A DNA stretch of 64,000 bases from Plotosus lineatus (lineage: Eukaryota > Chordata > Actinopteri > Siluriformes > Plotosidae), in assembly GCA_024760905.1 (NCBI GenBank), contig CM045733.1, positions 25,702,501 through 25,766,500 of the forward strand. The letters run 5' to 3'. The position numbers and the translations under genes are program-made. Below are positions 46,441 to 59,062 of the stretch, in pieces. The notes under the pieces were generated by a model that saw only the letters and a program-made list of their open reading frames with translations, ran no database searches and was not told the origin of the DNA. Every line of letters begins with the position of its first letter. The stretch's first letter is position 1.

Positions 46441-46459
46441 TGTCTCGACTTATTAACAG

Positions 46460-46757
46460 GTGACCTGGTAGTAGGTAGGTTGTCTGTTGGGCTTTTTATC
46501 TGGCCGGTACTTATTTCTGGTTTCCATAGCCTGAAGCAACCAGGAGTTCAACTCCTCCTGGATGGTATGCTCGTCCATCGCAGGTTACCTTTCCAGTATA
46601 TTTTTACTGGTACTCATTTATACTGCTGGGTGAACAGAGGCACACTTGTGGTTAAGACCTTGCCCAGGTGTCTTAACACAGTTGGGGTCTAACTGGGATT
46701 CAAACACATAACCTCCCGATCATGAGTGCAGCACCCTAACCATTACCCAACCGGCCC
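46460..46757 (-). mobile_element. SINE-C, copy 2
   Basis: Shares GGAGTTCAACTCCTCCTGGA, TATTTTTACTGGTACTCATT and CAGAGGCACACTTGTGGTTA with 15595-15872. The B-box-like sequence is on the minus strand near the right end, and CCGGCCCCAC there would be the 5' start. Confidence 0.7.
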
Positions 46758-46801
46758 CACAATAATAATCCAAAAATGTTAAAATGTTACAACAAATGTA
46801 A

Positions 46802-47040
<239 letters not shown>

Positions 47041-47064
47041 TTGGCATGTTTCAAATGTAAAAAG

Positions 47065-47545
47065 ATGAAAGAAACAACAGTGTCACGCCATCACCACATT
47101 AGGCTGACAGCAGGAATTCACAAGAATGTTCAATTTAATATTATAACTATTTATTAGCTATGGGTCTCCAAATGTATTAACAGATTGTGCATGTGTGCAA
47201 GCGTGACTGAACAAGAGATGTGTTTAACTTTAATCTTATCACTTTATAAATAAGACAGAAAATGTAGGGATGGAGTAATCCGTTAAGATATTTATCTGTG
47301 ATGAAGTCAATTTCCAATGTTTGAAGTCACACATGAAAACAAACTCGCTGTGTGCTGCTTCAGTGAAGAAGGACGGGTCTCGAGCCGCAAGGGTTTAGCA
47401 ACACCTCAAAGATTCACTGACATTATTCGAATAACAATTAGACTATTTTTAATGTTTTTAATGATCTGTTAATGTTTTTCATTTTCATTGGTCAAATATG
47501 AAAATCCCCATTAAACAGAGAGACCAATAACATTGATTTTTGAAA
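47065..47545. other. Unique sequence, no gene seen
   Basis: No recognised feature. Confidence 0.5.
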
Positions 47546-47557
47546 AACAAGAGGAAT

Positions 47558-47895
47558 CATTTTCTGTAACCGCTTCATCCTAATTAGGGTCGCGGGGAGG
47601 CTGGTGCCCATCCCAGCCAACTCAGGGCGAGGGCAGAGTACACCCTGGACAGCTCGCCAGGCCATTGCAGGGCGGAAACACGCTGACAGCTTTGCAGCCT
47701 GCTCTTGTCGAAAGTCAGCAATGGTTCTTTTACATGCCTCTCACCATAGACAGTGACAGACATGGCCGGCCTTTGATAACCCAGTTGGCTGCACTGGGGG
47801 GGGACAGTGACAACCTTGTGGAGAGTGGGACTCGAACCCCCAACCTTTGGATCAGCAATCTGGCGCCTTATACCACTAGACCACCACTGCCCTGT
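47558..47895 (-). mobile_element. SINE-A2, complete, 12-bp duplication
   Basis: AACAAGAGGAAT occurs at 47546-47557 and 47896-47907. All modules are present with few changes. Confidence 0.9.
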
Positions 47896-48084
47896 AACAA
47901 GAGGAATATGAATAATCATACATTTTTAAAAAGGTATTGAGTGTTTCTGTTGTTGATCGTATTGTTTTTGTTTAAAAATGTACTTGAAAAGTTGGCTGAT
48001 TGAGATGAGATGTATTATATACATTTAAACTGGAGGCCGTCACCTTCATATACCAAGCTACTGGTCGCTTTATGTTGCTATGCC

Positions 48085-48190
48085 TCTGCGATGGTTGAAC
48101 AAGCTAATCAGGGTGTACCCCACCTTCGCTTGGTATCCGCTAGGATAGACTCCAGCCTCCCCATAAACCTAACGAAGGATACATTGAAAC
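48085..48190 (+). mobile_element. L2-type tail fragment
   Basis: CTGCGATGGTTGAACAAGCT, GGGTGTACCCCACC and ACTCCAGCCTCCCCATAAAC are the usual L2-tail blocks. No SINE head is attached. Confidence 0.65.
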
Positions 48191-48696
48191 AAGAAATAAA
48201 ATCTTTTGAAAAGTTCAAGTTTAAAAATCTGCTGGCCAGGCGATGACTCTTGCTTAGGTGGAAGAAAAGGTTTTCTCCAAGCTGAAAATTTTTGATAAAG
48301 GATGTTCGGCACCATTTAACATTAGTAAAAAAATATTTTATGAGAGAGTGTGCTTTAAAGTTTTATATATTACGTGGCGGCCGTATTCATCATGTAGATA
48401 AGATACTGAAAATTTTACTTCCAAAATTTTACTACCATTCATATTTTTTCATTTTCTTTTTTTTTTTTTTTGGATAGACAGATGCTACGGTTGTGAGAAT
48501 AATAATCCAACATGAATGTGAGGACAGACATGATTTAAAAAAGTAAGATAATGCAACAGGGAGGTTTCTTTTCATTGTTTGGGGTCATGGGGAACAGGAA
48601 AATACGTGTTCAAGACTGAAGAGTGCATTATTGTATGCATGTATTATGTTTATGACTTGAAAACGGGCAAGCAATTGTTAGTTGAACAACAACAGC

Positions 48697-48697
<1 letters not shown>
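48191..48697. other. Unique sequence, no gene seen
   Basis: No recognised feature. Confidence 0.5.
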
Positions 48698-48727
<30 letters not shown>

Positions 48728-49052
48728 CAGTAATTCACTTCAGTTTGTTTTCTGTAACTGCTTAATCCTAATTAGGGTCACAGGGAGGCTGGCGCCCATC
48801 CCAGCTGACTCCGGGTGAGGATAGAGTAAACCCTGGACAGCTCGCCAGGCCATCGCAAGGCCTTGTCGAAAGTCAGCAATGATTCTTTTACATGAACCTC
48901 TCTCCATAGACAGTGAGAGACATGGCCGACCTTTGATAACCCAGTTAGCTGCACTGGGGGGGACAGTGACAACCTTGTGGAGAGTGGAACTCCAACCCCC
49001 AACCTTAGGATCAGCGATCCAGCGCCCTATACCACCAAGACACCACTGTCTC

Positions 49053-49087
<35 letters not shown>
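48698..49087. repeat. (AAT)n microsatellite split by a SINE
   Basis: AAT tracts at about 48698-48726 and 49056-49087 flank the SINE-A2. Confidence 0.9.
48738..49052 (-). mobile_element. SINE-A2 with small body deletion
   Basis: The minus strand runs from the head near 49050 to the L2-type tail at 48738. About 40 bases between GGCGAGCTGTCC and the GACTTTCGAC segment are missing (near 48862). Confidence 0.87.
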
Positions 49088-49089
<2 letters not shown>

Positions 49090-49090
49090 C

Positions 49091-49926
49091 AAATATCCTG
49101 TATTCAAAGACTATTTTGGCACTGCATGTCCACCTCTGGTAGTTTTTCTCGTAATTTTGCGTGTTTTTCTGTCACAGTGGCAATTGTTGTTTTTAATTAG
49201 TCAGTCAGTCAGTAAGTAGATTTCATTTTAGATAGAGCGTTACAGATACAGAAATTAGAAACCCCACACAGATCCAGACAGTGCTTCATTTCTTTCTCTT
49301 AATCTCACAGAAGGCAACAAATCAGAAAAGTTAAAAAAAAAAACAATACCCCATGTATTTACTCAACATAACAAGACAATGAAAGACAATAAGGAATTTA
49401 GTTTGTTTCTGATGAAGAGGCCATTAAGACAATGCTTTTCCTTCTGGCTTCATCAGATTGATGATCCTTGCTTACATGGGATGCGTTTGATTAATAGGCT
49501 GATTAGAGCGACGAGATGCCAACCGCCTCCGCTCTGGCAGTAATAAATCTGCTGCAAGGCTTTCGTATCTCTTCAGAAACAAAAACGAGCTTGCTAAAGC
49601 TCCTCTAATACACTCATCTGGTTTCACATCCTGCCCCTGCTGCCTGTTACCGAAATGTCTTTGAGAGACAATGAGGAATTACCGATGGTCATTACTGTAA
49701 AGTTCGTAGACCATGGAGGGGGAGTTAATTGTCATAAAGCGTGATTTGAGACAGTTGATTATATTTCTGTTTAAATGACTTGGTGCGAGAGAAATATTTC
49801 AGCCATTTTGAAAGTTGGACCTGTGGGAGCTGTGCTGCATTAACAATCAAAGCTACTGCACCCTGCGTAATATACACCGAGTGTCTAGACATGGAGGTGT
49901 GGCATTGTAGCATTGCCAGACTATAT

Positions 49927-49929
<3 letters not shown>
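49091..49929. other. Unique sequence, possible conserved block
   Basis: 49480-49700 is of balanced composition and free of repeats. No ORF with domain features. Conservation cannot be tested here. Confidence 0.45.

Positions 49930-49970
<41 letters not shown>
49930..49970. repeat. (CA)n microsatellite
   Basis: About 20 CA units. Confidence 0.95.
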
Positions 49971-49973
<3 letters not shown>

Positions 49974-50115
49974 AGGAAAGCCTCAGTTATTAGAAAATAC
50001 TGCTGGTTAATGTATTGTTAATGTTGCCTGAGGGTGCTCCATATATGAGAGCACTTTGAGAATAGTGCACACTAACATTCAATAAATACACATATCTCAC
50101 ATTGAGTGTTTAAGG

Positions 50116-50672
50116 CAGTGCTTCTCAATTATTTTCAGTGGCGTGCCCCCCAGGAAGTAAAAAACACCCCCACCACCACCACCCCTGAGTGAACTATAAA
50201 TAGTATTAATTGTCTATAAAATTATTAGTACACCTCTGCATAACATTGTATCGTTATTAACATTAAAAAACAAAGAAAAACGTCATTAACATTGTTTTTT
50301 AATCTGTAATAGGAATGATTTAAAGTGCACCAATGTCCCTGAAATAAAACAAATACATCCTTATTTAAACTCATTCAACTTATGTATGTCTTGATATCTC
50401 CATGTCTCTCCACCTTTCTCTTCGTTCCTGTTAGAAATTTCTCGGTGTTGTTTCTTGAGCGGGTATCTACTGCACTTCATATCGTTTGCTCGTGCGAAAA
50501 ACCGCTACCCCATAGCGCGACAATGAGAGTGCCACTGCCAACTAGTGGAGTGGAGGTGCAATTACACTTAATTCTCGTATGTAATTCCAAAAAATCAGGT
50601 TCCCTAGGGTCATACGTGCTCCCCCGGGCATCCCCGAGCATCATATCGCGCCTCACTATTTGAAAAGCACTG
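50116..50672 (-). mobile_element. H1 hAT-like element, copy 3, complete
   Basis: Ends CAGTGCTTCTCAATTATT and TTTGAAAAGCACTG. The 8-bp duplication GTTTAAGG (50108-50115 and 50673-50680) is perfect. It is 557 bp long and inverted relative to copies 1 and 2. An ORF on the plus strand is not conserved between copies and is not credited. Confidence 0.92.
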
Positions 50673-50680
50673 GTTTAAGG

Positions 50681-51390
50681 TCATGATCAGATTGGTGTTT
50701 ATTTGCATGTACTGTACACTCCCTTTTAAATTCTCCTATTTGTAATAAATGACTTAAAAGTCCTGAAAGCCTGTCCACAACACTCACCATCGTATCAAGC
50801 TTAATTTGTGGTCTTCTTCTGATGTACCTGTTTCCTCAGGAACATTTCTATCTAATTTAGGATGAACACTAGCACCAATTAATGGATTTTATTAGTGTTG
50901 ACTAATTAGACTGCAGTTTGTTGAAAAACACAGCTATCTATCAAGCAAATTAGCTATTTCAGTACATAGCTCATTTACTATGTATAACTAATTAACCTAT
51001 TTCCATATCTACATTCCTTACTCAGGAAGGTTGGGACCGGTATCCAAGGATTAGAATCTGCATTTTTCTGTTCTGTGATGCAACAGCAGGCATTTCTGAT
51101 CAGCAGGGAAAGTTCATGCTTCATTCTTTTATGCTGGAGTTTCTTTCTGTATTTCTTTTAATGTTTCTTTTTACCCCCCTTTCTGCCAGTAATCTCAACA
51201 AAATTACATAAAAAGTCAAAAGACTGAAGAACATATATGATTGTATGGTTGTGAAAAATTTGAAGATTTTATGGAATATGCCCACTTTAGGCACGTTTCT
51301 CACTCAAAGCACTAAACTCTATGCACCTAGCAGGTGAGCGACAGTGATAAAGCTTCTAGTGAGGTTAGTTACATTACTCATTCAATATAT
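50681..51390. other. Unique sequence, no gene seen
   Basis: No recognised feature. Confidence 0.5.
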
Positions 51391-51391
51391 A

Positions 51392-51843
51392 CAGTGATCC
51401 CTCGCTACTTCCTGCTTCAGTTCCTGCGACTTCAGTGCATTGCGGCTTTTTCAAAAATATTCATCAAAAATAAAAATAAAAATAAAGAAATTAAAGAAAA
51501 ATATGGAAAAAGTTAAGGAACATGATGCAAAACAAGGCCATGTATGCAAAAAAAAAAAACAAAAACAAAAAATAACCCATAAAACTACTTACATTTTTAT
51601 GTGAGGTGCGCATCTGTATGTGTGTGTGTGTATTTATATTTTATTTACATCGTGTGCATTATTTTTGAATATTTAACTGTTATTAGAAGCAATTATAGCA
51701 TTGAATATGTATTTATTGATATTATACATTGTACACATATACATGTTCCTATACGGCAGTCAGGAGGGTTGGTCCTACTTCGTGGAAATTGGTGGTCATG
51801 GGGGTCTTGGTCCCAATTAACTGCAGAAAGTGAGGGATCCCTG
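51392..51843 (+). mobile_element. M1 element, complete
   Basis: Ends CAGTGATCCCTCGCTACTTC and GTGAGGGATCCCTG, TA on both sides. The middle matches the 18124 copy, with a shorter A run. Confidence 0.9.
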
Positions 51844-52044
51844 TACACCACAAAGTATACCTGTATTTTTTTTTTTCCTTGGAATGTGATGTATTTTCAA
51901 TGTGGATAAATTACTTTTCAGTATTTTGAATAGTAGAGTAACAATAATATGCTGCATGTGAAATGACAGCGACTTTGCCAGCTCCTGTAAGTTTCATGTT
52001 AGTTGTAATGCTTTTTAAGAACTTATAGAAAAAAATTAGCCCTC

Positions 52045-52325
52045 AGAAGCATGTCTGCCTCACAGCAAGAAGACCTGGATTCAATTCCTGGGCTCCAGCG
52101 TTTCTGTCTGGAGTTTTTATGTTCTACCCAGACCTGCGTGGGTTACTTCAGTTTCCTCCGACAGACCAAAAACATGCAGTGTGGGCTAACATGCAATGTG
52201 GCTATTCTAAATTGTCCCTAGGTGGAAGTGTCATTGTGAATTGTATGTGTGTTGGTGAGACAGGCGTCAACCTCCCTGTGGCCCTAATCAGGATTAAGTG
52301 GTTTAGAAAATGAATGAAAGAAGGA
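52045..52325 (+). mobile_element. SINE-B, 5'-truncated
   Basis: It starts inside the head at CATGTCTGCCTCACAGCAAG, has B-box-like GGATTCAATTCC, and ends with a shortened L2-type tail and AATGAATGAAAGAA. Confidence 0.82.
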
Positions 52326-52432
52326 TGATGATGAAAATTATGAGAATGGAGATTTACTCTATAATTATCTTTCCTTTCAGACAATTTTTACAGTATACTG
52401 TTTCATAAACATCAATTATTTTGCACATCAAA

Positions 52433-52440
52433 CACACACA

Positions 52441-52527
<87 letters not shown>
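52433..52527. repeat. Head-to-head (CA)n(TG)n microsatellite
   Basis: Six CA units meet about 41 TG units at CACACGTGTG, the same palindromic junction as at 39649. Confidence 0.95.
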
Positions 52528-53638
52528 TGGCTGCTATAACTTACATATTTTAAATTTAGAAACTTGTTTACATTTAATTCCATATATTTGATATATCAGC
52601 CACATACTTTCATAACTACACTCCTCACCAAAAAATATAAAAATATACACAAAAAGATGAATTAATTAAATACAACATAAATAAATAAATAAATAATTCA
52701 GAATTTTGCCCTGGTAAACAGGTTTTTGGAATTGCTTATTCTAGAGTGCATCTGCCTTTTAAATCAAACAGCCTTCATTTTTGGCTAACATGCATGTATC
52801 CTAAAATACTGTCTCATTATGTTTAATTTACAGTATAGTGCATTTTGTTTCCATGACTATATCACATACAATACAGACAGATAAAGCTGTGCGCAGTACA
52901 ATCACAAAAATGTCACTGAACATTCAGACTGGCATTGATATCAGACTTGTAAAATTGAGCAAATAAGAATGAAAAACAAAAGATGAGCACATTTATTCAG
53001 ATACTGGCAACCATTATATTCAGTGACGGTGATGCACACAGATGATAAGTACATGAAGGGAAACGAACACATACATCTTCCCACAGTCCACAGTGTAAAT
53101 GTATGTTAAACTCAGAAAATAAGTAGATCTGGATTGTTTTCACTCTGTAATGTTTGTGGTGATTTCAATTCATTTACAAGGGGTACCTGTTGGCAGATTG
53201 CATCTTCACAATTCTGAAAAATCCATAAGCATTTTGAATTTCTTCTAATAAATCACAGTGATCTGATTTGACAGATAAATAATTGTGCAAAAAATTTTGA
53301 ACATTCTATATTTATTAAAAAGTACAATAGATATATCTTTTTGCTGAAAAATCACAACAGCTTTTCACGAGCATTGGATATTAGATGCAGTACTAATTAA
53401 TAATTAGGCATAAAGGGTGATGGGGATGTATCTGAATAGTCCCCAAGATGAAGCATCAAGTGGAATATTCATTTCAGGGACATACAACAATTCTAAAGTA
53501 TTGTCTGGTATATATTATATGGGAGCAAAAAAAATCAAACAAAAGTATTAGTCATCAGTATTATTATAGTTTACATATTATACGTATTGAGAGGCAGGTA
53601 AGCTAGGTTTCTTATTGTTTCTTATTTTACATATGTAT
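52528..53638. other. Unique A/T-rich sequence
   Basis: 1.1 kb with no recognised gene or family. An (AAAT)n tract lies near 52677-52697. Confidence 0.5.
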
Positions 53639-53800
<162 letters not shown>

Positions 53801-53824
53801 ACACACACACTTTTTTTTTTGCAC

Positions 53825-54048
53825 TCCCCCAGTGCAGCTAACTGGGTTATCAAAGGCCGGCCATGTTTCTCGTGTTTATGGTGTGAGGCATGTAAAGGGA
53901 CCATTGCTGACTATCGACAACAGTAGCTGCATAGCAGTCAGTGTGTTTCTGTCTTGTGATGGTCTGGCGAGCTGTCCAGGGTGTACTCTGAGATGGACGT
54001 CAACCTCCTCGCTACCCTAATTAGGATTAAGCGGTTCAGAAAATAAAC
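53825..54048 (+). mobile_element. SINE-A2, 5'-truncated
   Basis: It starts at CCCCCAGTGCAGCTAACTGG in the body and ends with a shortened L2-type tail, CTAATTAGGATTAAGCGG. Confidence 0.85.
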
Positions 54049-54058
54049 TAATTTACAT

Positions 54059-54080
54059 GTGTGTGTGTGTGTGTGTGTGT

Positions 54081-54121
<41 letters not shown>
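54059..54121. repeat. (GT)n microsatellite
   Basis: About 31 GT units with one G interruption. Confidence 0.95.
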
Positions 54122-54123
<2 letters not shown>

Positions 54124-54248
54124 TATACAAAGATCCTTCACTTTCCGCGGTTAATTGGGACCGAGACCCCCGTGACCACCGATTTCCATGAAGTAGGATT
54201 GGCACCCCCTCCCCCTCCCCCCGACTGACATGTACATACATGTATATG

Positions 54249-54570
54249 GATGGATGGATTCTGCTTTTCCCTTTCTCAGGGGTAACCACAGTGAATGATT
54301 CGCACGTTTGATTTGGCATAGGTTTTTACGTCGGATGCCCTTCCTGACACAAGAAAACACGTTGACGGTTTTGCAGCTTCTCTTGTCAAAAGTCAACAAT
54401 GGTTCTTTTACATGAACCTCTCACTAAAGACAGCGAGAGACATGGCCGGTCTTTGATAACCCAGTTAGCTGCACTTGGGGGACAGAGATAACCTCGGGGA
54501 GAGTGGGACTCGAACCCCCAAACTTAGGATCACAAATCCAGCGCCCGATACCACCAGACCACCACTGCCC
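54249..54570 (-). mobile_element. SINE-A1 in M1
   Basis: TACATGTATATG occurs at 54237-54248 and 54571-54582. The head starts near 54568. The LINE-R-type tail ends near 54260 in a GGATGGATGGATTCTGC segment. Confidence 0.88.
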
Positions 54571-54588
54571 TACATGTATATGTGTATA

Positions 54589-57423
54589 GCTTCTTTTCCT
54601 TTCGGCTGTTCCCGTCAGGGGTCGCCACAGTGAATCATCTGCCTCCATCTCACCTTATCCTCTGCATCTTCTCCTCTTACACCAACTGCCTTCATGTCCT
54701 CCTTCACCACATCCATGAATCGTCTCTTTGGTCTTCCTCTAGGCCTTCTGCCTGGTAGTTCCAACCTACTACCAATGTACTCAGTATTCCTCCTCTGTAC
54801 ATGTCCAAACCATCTCAATCGAGCCTCTCTGACTTTGTTTCCAAAACGTCTTACATGTGCTGTCCCTCTGATGTGCTCATTCCTGATCCTATCCATCCTC
54901 GTTACTCCCAAAGAGAACCTCAACATTTTCATCTCTGCTACCTCCAGCTCTGCCTCCTGTCTTTTCCCCCAGGGCCACTGTTTCTAACCCATACAACATC
55001 GCTGGCCTCAACACTGTCTTGTACACGTTTCCTTTTATTCTTGCCGATACCCTCCTATCACACATCACACCGGACACTTTCTCCAACCATTCCAACCTGC
55101 CTACACACACTTCTTCACCTCTTTTCCACACTCTTCATTGCTCTGGATTGTTGAGCCTAAGTACTTAAAATCCTCCACCTTCCTTGTCTCTGCTCCTTGT
55201 AACCTCACCGTTCCTCTTGGGTCCTTGTCATTCAAACACATGTATTCTGTCACATGGGGAATCTTGTCTAACCTTGTTTGTCAGCCTGTCCATCACCATA
55301 GCAAACAAGAAGGGGCTTAGAGCTGATCTTTGATGCAGTCCTACCTCCACCTTGAACTCTTCTGTCACACCGACAGCACACCTCACCACTGTCTTGCATC
55401 TCTTATACATGTCCTGCACCACTCTATCACACTTCTCTGCCACTCCAGACTTCCACATGCAATACCACAGTTCCTCTCTCAGCACCCTGTCATATGCTTT
55501 CTCCAGATCCACAAAGGCACAATACAGCGCCGTCTGACCTTCTCTGTACACATCCTCAAGGCAAACACTGCATCTGTGGTGCTCTTTCTTGGCATGAAAC
55601 TGTTGTTCACAAATGCTGACCTCTGCCCTTAGTCTAGTTCCAGTATTCTTTCCCATAACTTCATCGTATGGCTCAATAACTTTAGCCCTCTGTACTTGCC
55701 ACAACTCTGCAGGTCTCCCTTGTTCTTAAAAATGGGCACCATCACACTTCTCCATTCCTCTGGCATCCTCTCACTCTCTAAGACCTTGTTGAATGTTCTT
55801 GTCAGAAAATTTACTGCTACCTCTGCTAGACACTTCCATACCTCCACCATTATGTCAATAGGACCAACTGCCTTTCCATTCTTCATCCTCTTCAATGCCC
55901 TCCTCACTTCACCCTTACTAATCATTCCTACTTCCTGGTCCTCAACAGTCACCTCTTCTACTCTTTTTCTCTCTCATTTTCCTCATTCATCAGCTCTTCA
56001 AAGTACTCTTTCCATCTTCACAGCACACTTCTGTCATCAGTAAATACATTTACATCTCTGTCCTTAATTACTCTCACTTGCTGTACGTCCTTCCCATCTC
56101 TATTTCTCTGTTGTGCCAACCTGTATAAATCATTTTCTCCCTCTTTATTGTCCAACCGTGCATACAATTCATCATACGCCTTCTGTTTGGCCTTTTACAC
56201 CGCTACCTTCGCCTTACGCTGTGTCTCCCTCTCCTCTTGTTTACTCTCTTCAGTCCTCTCTATGTCCCACTTCTTCTTAGCTAACCTCTTCCTTTGTACA
56301 CACTCCTGCACTTCTTCATTCCACCACCAAGTCTCCTTATCTACTCTCCTTGCAGATGACACACCAAATATTCTCCTACCTGTCTCCCTGATCACATTAG
56401 CTGTAGTTGTCCAGTCATCTGGAAGCACTTCCTTGTCCTCCTTGAAGACAACCAGACACTTTTTTCAGCTTCCACCACTTTGTCTTCTGCTCTGTCTTTG
56501 CCTTCTTTACCTTCCTCACCATCAGCATCATCCTGCACACCACCATCCTATGCTGTTTGGTAACACTCTGCTACTTTGCAGTCACTGACTTCCTTCAAAT
56601 TACATCGCCTACACAAGATGTGGTCTACCTTTGTGCTCCTACCTTCGCTTTTGTAAGTCACCCTATGCTCCTGTCTCTTCTGGAAGAAAGTATTCACCAC
56701 AGCTATTTCCATCCTTTTTGCAAAATCTACCAACATCTGTCCTTATGTGTTCCTGTCCTGGATACCAAATCTGCCCATTACTTCCTCGTCCCCTCTGTTT
56801 CCTGAACCAACATGTCCATTGAAGTCTGCCCCAATGACCACTCTTTCACCTCTGGGGGTACTCTGCATCACTTCATCTAACTCCCTCCAGAATCTCTCCT
56901 CCTTCAAGATGACCCCTACTCCATTACTCTTCCCACCCACACCATGAAAAAACAGCTTAAACTCTGCTCCTAAGGTTCTAGCCTTACTACCTTTCCACCT
57001 GGTCTTCTGAACACACAGTATGTCCACCTTCCTCCTCTGCATCATGTCAGCCAGCTCTCTACCTTTTCCTGTCATAGATACGAAACATCCAAAGTATCTA
57101 CTATCGGTCCTAGACTCATGCCTTTCCTCTTCTCTCCCTGCCAATGGACACGTCTCCCACCTCTCCTTCTTCAACTTCTTCAACGTCTTCGACCAACAGT
57201 GGTCCAATTTCCACCAGCACCCTGTTGGTTAACAGTACTGATGGCGTTCGTTGTTAACCCGGGCCTCGACCGAACCGGTATGAAATTCTTTGTTGTGACT
57301 CGCATATTTTATTTGGCATTTGTTTTATGCCGGATGCCCTTCATGACGCAACCCTCTGCATTTATCCGGGCTTGGGACCGGTGTGAGGGAGAGACACTGG
57401 CTTTTGCCCCCTCATGGCTGCAT
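54589..57423 (-). mobile_element. LINE-R, full-span copy with 18-bp duplication
   Basis: TACATGTATATGTGTATA is perfectly duplicated at 54571-54588 and 57424-57441. The minus-strand 5' leader starts TGCAGCCATGAGGGGGC and includes CCGGTCCCAAGCCCGGATAA. The 3' end is GGCGACCCCTGACGGGAACA plus CCGAAAGGAAAAGAAGC. At 2835 bp it is somewhat short because of internal deletions. The protein fits APE-type LINEs, RTE group most likely. Confidence 0.88.
54615..57207 (-). pseudogene. LINE-R endonuclease/reverse transcriptase, broken
   Basis: In order on the minus strand: endonuclease (GKGRELADMMQRRKVDILCV, GADFNGHVGSG, near 57040-56810), DHILCRRCNLKEVSDCKV (56600s), a linker (WWWNEEVQECVQRKR, 56350s), reverse transcriptase fingers (NGKAVGPIDIMVEVWKCL, PIFKNKGDLQSCGKYRGLKL, 55900-55690), palm (FVDLEKAYDRVLREELWYC, HQRSALSPFLFAMVMDRL, 55500-55270) and C-terminal region (RFSLGVTRMDRIRNEH to RWRQMIHCGDP, 54930-54615). 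The endonuclease glutamate is lysine (VQKTRW, 57004-57006). The catalytic aspartate-pair box of the reverse transcriptase is missing near 55255. Frameshifts separate most blocks. Confidence 0.85.
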
Positions 57424-57807
57424 TACATGTATATGTGTATATAATATCAATAAATACATATTCAATGCTAAAAATGTTTATAATAACAATTAAACATTAA
57501 AAAATAATGCATAAGATGTAAATAAAATATAAATACACACACACATACAGACACGCACGCATATAACCACAGAGATGTGCACCTCACATAAAAATGGGTT
57601 GTTTTTTGGGGGGGTTTTGTTGTTGTTTTTTTAGGGGGGGTTGCATAATTGGCCTTGTTTTACAGAATTTTCCTGAACTTTTTCCCTATTTTTCCTTAAT
57701 TTCTTGATTTTTTTTTTATTTTTCGATGAATATTTTTGAAAAAGCTGTGATACACTGAAGTCACAGAAACTGAAGCATGAAGTAGCAAGGGACTACTGTG
57801 TATATTA

Positions 57808-57895
<88 letters not shown>
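57808..57895. repeat. (GT)n(TA)n microsatellite
   Basis: About 12 GT units followed by about 32 TA units, immediately after M1. Confidence 0.95.
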
Positions 57896-57900
<5 letters not shown>

Positions 57901-58745
57901 TTTATTATTTTTTTTTTTTTTAACATTCACTATTGCTGTCTGAAATTTTCACCATAAGGCTAGGCACTAGGCTACAATTACATGGGAGCGTGGTCTAATT
58001 TATCCATATACTTGCTCATACCGCAATCTCCTTTCATTTATTGGGCTTCTATCACATTATATGGGATAAGTGCTATGGTATATACTACATATTATATCCT
58101 AATTACTACTCATCAGAACTGATCAGAATTAGAGATGAGTGAAAATCATTTCAGTTATGTATTACATAAAGAAATAATTCACAGCCTTTCTTTTGCATGG
58201 TTCAAGGTTTTGAAAGTGAAACAAAACAGCAGGAAAAATTGTAATATTGAATCAAGATCCTTACAGAATTGCAATACAAATCAAATTGGCGCCAAGGTAT
58301 TGTGATTATATCGTATTGGATGGTCCCTGGTAATTCTCATCCTTAATCATAATAGATCGTTTTTTTTATTATACTGAACTCTATTCAGTAAATTACACTG
58401 AGCAATAGAAGCTGCTGCAATAAGGGTGATCAACAGAGTCATAATTCTATTACTAATAAACGTTAATAGACATGTCAGCCCAGGGCCAGGAATAGACCAA
58501 ACATGCCCAAAACTAATTACAACAGTATTAACAATGCAGTAATTTTTTTTCCATCCAATATTGCTTTGTTTCCCTATATAGTTCGGGTGTACTGTCCTGT
58601 GTACTGTATTTTTCCTCGTGTGTACTTTGTACATTGTGCAGTTAGTGTTAAACATTGCATTCATGTCGTGTTTTGAGATTGTAACATGTTCACTATTATA
58701 TTTTTGATGTCTACATCCCAACAATCTTCTGTTCAAACCTTTTGG
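57896..58745. other. Unique sequence, no gene seen
   Basis: A 129-codon open frame on the minus strand (58347-58736) has no recognisable domain. No other feature. Confidence 0.45.
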
Positions 58746-58749
58746 CTGA

Positions 58750-59062
58750 TTGGTTCACTCCTGTGTGGAGTTTGCATGCTTTCACCTTGGTTAAGAACAG
58801 CTTGCCAGACCATTGCACAGCCAACATATATTACTGTAACCATTCACACTTACACTCACAGATAAGGGCCATTTGCAATGGCCAATTAGCCTAATGTGCA
58901 TGTTCTTGGACTATGGAAGGAAACCAGAGTATGACGAGGATACCCACACAGGCACAGCAAGAACATACACACGCTACACGGAAAGGCCCGAGAAAGAGAA
59001 TTGAACCCAGGCCTTCTTGCTGTTGGGCGGACATGCCCACAACTGTTCCACTGTGCCGCCCT
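58750..59062 (-). mobile_element. SINE-B, rearranged
   Basis: The minus strand starts GGGCGGCACAGTGGAACAG at 59062 and runs through the GGGTTCAATTC B-box region to the GGTGTGA segment. At 58755-58790 a plus-oriented piece (GTGGAGTTTGCATGCTTTC) precedes it, so the left end is an inverted join. The L2-type tail is mostly lost. Confidence 0.75.

Larger units (their letters stand above)
54128..57798 (-). mobile_element. M1 element hosting SINE-A1 and LINE-R
   Basis: The left part is 54128-54248 (CTTTCCGCGGTTAATTGGGA block) and the right part 57424-57798 (TAATATCAATAAATACAT to GCAAGGGACTACTG). Termini are partly eroded (CAAAGATCC at left). Confidence 0.82.

Noticed and set aside
58347..58736. 129-codon ORF on the minus strand
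   Set aside because: No domain, signal or repeat structure is recognisable, and the region is A/T-rich unique DNA. It is too weak to call a gene without conservation or transcripts.
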